From Phymorhynchus buccinoides (lineage: Eukaryota > Mollusca > Gastropoda > Neogastropoda > Raphitomidae), in assembly GCA_017654935.2 (NCBI GenBank), contig CM065684.1:55760617-55824616 (forward strand): a stretch of 64,000 nt of DNA. Reading direction: 5' to 3'. Position numbers and translations under genes: made by a program. Positions 63,010 to 64,000 of this stretch are shown one piece after another (the first letter of the stretch is position 1; every line of letters begins with the position of its first letter). The notes beneath the pieces are model-generated. The model saw nothing but the letters and a program-made list of their open reading frames with translations. It was not told the origin of the DNA and did no database searches.

Positions 63010-63765
63010 AAGTATTAAAATTACCTAACTTATAATAATAATAGTAAATAATTAATAATGCTTATATAGCGCATAATCTTGCAAAGCAACTCAATGCGCT
63101 TTTCACTCACCATTCGTACAAACATTTCTAACAAACTGGCCCACGCATCCTCACCATACATCTCTATGAAAATGAATACATTAGAGAATGCATTGCATAT
63201 AATCATAACACAACACACCAACACCCACGTCCCTTCAACACCACCACCCCAACCATCCCCCCACTCCCCCCACCCCATCCCCCACCCCTGCCCCCACCCC
63301 CCACCCCATACACACACACGCGCACGCGCACACGCGCACGCGCACGCGCGCACGCGCACGCGCACGCGTTAACCTCATACTCAACGTCTTCAATGAGCTG
63401 GAAAACAAGAGTGGGGAAAGGATCATAAACATTGCAGAGAGAAAGCTTTCCTGAAGAAGTGGGTCTTTAGTTGGGACTTGAAGGAAGGAAGAGTGGACTG
63501 GTTACGGGTATGGTCAGGGAGAGAATTCCAAACGTTTGGTGCAACAAAACTAAACGCCCTCTCACCCGAAGATTTCAAGGACCGCTTAGGAACTTTAAGA
63601 AGTTTCTGGGAAGAAGAACGGAGATTACGAGAGCTTTGGTAGGTGCAGAGAGAAGAAGAGAGGTACTGAGGAAGAGTTTTGTCAAAGTGACGAAAAGCGA
63701 GAGTAGCCATCTTGAACTGCCAGCGGAATTTGACAGGAAGCCAGTGGAGCTCAGCCAAAAGAGGT
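63010..63765 (-). mobile_element. CR1/L2-like LINE 3' part at the distal end of the right arm
   Basis: Minus strand encodes LLAELHWLPVKFRWQFKMAT, YQSSRNLRSSSQKLL and GERAFSFVAPNVWNSLP, then a 3'UTR with an alternating CG/CA tract and the ATAAGCATTATTAATT tail. Only the tail side (63010-63221) is shared with the left arm. Confidence 0.85.
63302..63368. repeat. Alternating purine-pyrimidine tract (CACACG/CGCACG)n
   Basis: About 67 bases of CA and CG dinucleotides without interruption, in the LINE 3'UTR. Confidence 0.9.
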
Positions 63766-64000
63766 GTGATAAACACGTGAAAACAGTTCCATTTTTTAAA
63801 ATTCAAACTCAAAATCTCATATATGCCTAATTCTAGTTTCGAAAACTTGACAATGTAATCTGTAGTGTTAAAAAAAGAACAAAGAATAAACTAGAGTGAT
63901 TATGACAATACGAACCCCCTCCATCGCCGTGATGCACCACCACACAAAATTTGAAGTAATTCTGGTTCATGAGATACATCTCAGGAATTAAATATATAGC
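63766..64000. other. Window end, nothing recognised
   Basis: AT-rich non-coding sequence beyond the LINE fragment; it does not match the region left of 25672. Confidence 0.4.

Larger units (their letters stand above)
50622..63221 (-). repeat. Right arm of the inverted repeat, probable haplotype contig placed in reverse
   Basis: Reverse complement of about 25672-38170. It begins at the last N of the gap and becomes less similar over its first 50 or so bases there. It carries mirrored copies of every left-arm feature, including the CAGACCTG element (56594-57683), the pogo-like element (59083-59891), two piggyBac-like MITEs (55753-55991 and 57998-58230), a LINE with CxxC (61190-61420), another LINE 3' part (55420-56587) and tandem repeats (51775-51980). 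The distal end diverges inside a LINE. Confidence 0.93.

Overview
This is metazoan nuclear DNA, AT-rich and repeat-laden, with GT-AG introns, TTAGGG-type telomere-like tracts, many degenerate non-LTR retrotransposons and many small terminal-inverted-repeat elements. The repeat mix and gene content suggest a lophotrochozoan invertebrate, probably a mollusc; this is an inference, as nothing here fixes the species. I found no bacterial-type operon, CRISPR array or defence system.

Only two cellular protein-coding genes are well supported. The first is an intronless-CDS arylamine N-acetyltransferase (NAT) on the + strand at 8828-9715, with Cys80/His111/Asp129 in the family motifs and a 5'UTR splice acceptor just upstream. 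The second is an orthologue of CDIN1 (C15orf41, the Codanin-1-interacting predicted PD-(D/E)XK nuclease). It is spread over 30 kb on the + strand (17047-47134) in 11 exons. Every splice phase joins, giving 296 codons plus a stop, against 281 residues in human. An NRF1/ETS/YY1-like promoter block lies just upstream of its ATG.

Layout. 1-8.8 kb: foldback elements, interstitial telomeric repeats, a minus-strand LINE hit twice by the same TA-targeting MITE, then a CR1/L2-like LINE interrupted by a long-TIR hAT-like element with a perfect 8-bp target duplication. 8.8-9.7 kb: NAT. 9.7-16.9 kb: tandem repeats (one grown out of a LINE reverse transcriptase fragment), LINE debris and a stack of nested MITEs. 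17-47.1 kb: CDIN1, whose introns hold a 42-bp minisatellite array, pogo-like and piggyBac-like MITEs, LINE 3' ends, and a family of elements with CAGACCTG termini, 6-bp target duplications and BED-type zinc-finger remnants. 47.1-50.1 kb: CDIN1 3' flank with a decayed copy of its own C-terminal coding tail, a 5'-truncated LINE, a minisatellite and a tRNA-derived SINE. 50122-50621: exactly 500 N.

From 50622 to about 63221 the sequence is a near-identical reverse complement of about 25672-38170. It carries inverted copies of CDIN1 exons 2-6 that are base-for-base identical in coding sequence but differ by SNPs and indels in introns. Because it starts at the edge of the scaffold gap, the simplest reading is an alternative haplotype contig scaffolded in inverted orientation. 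A real 12.5-kb inverted duplication is the alternative. This is the most important structural point in the window.
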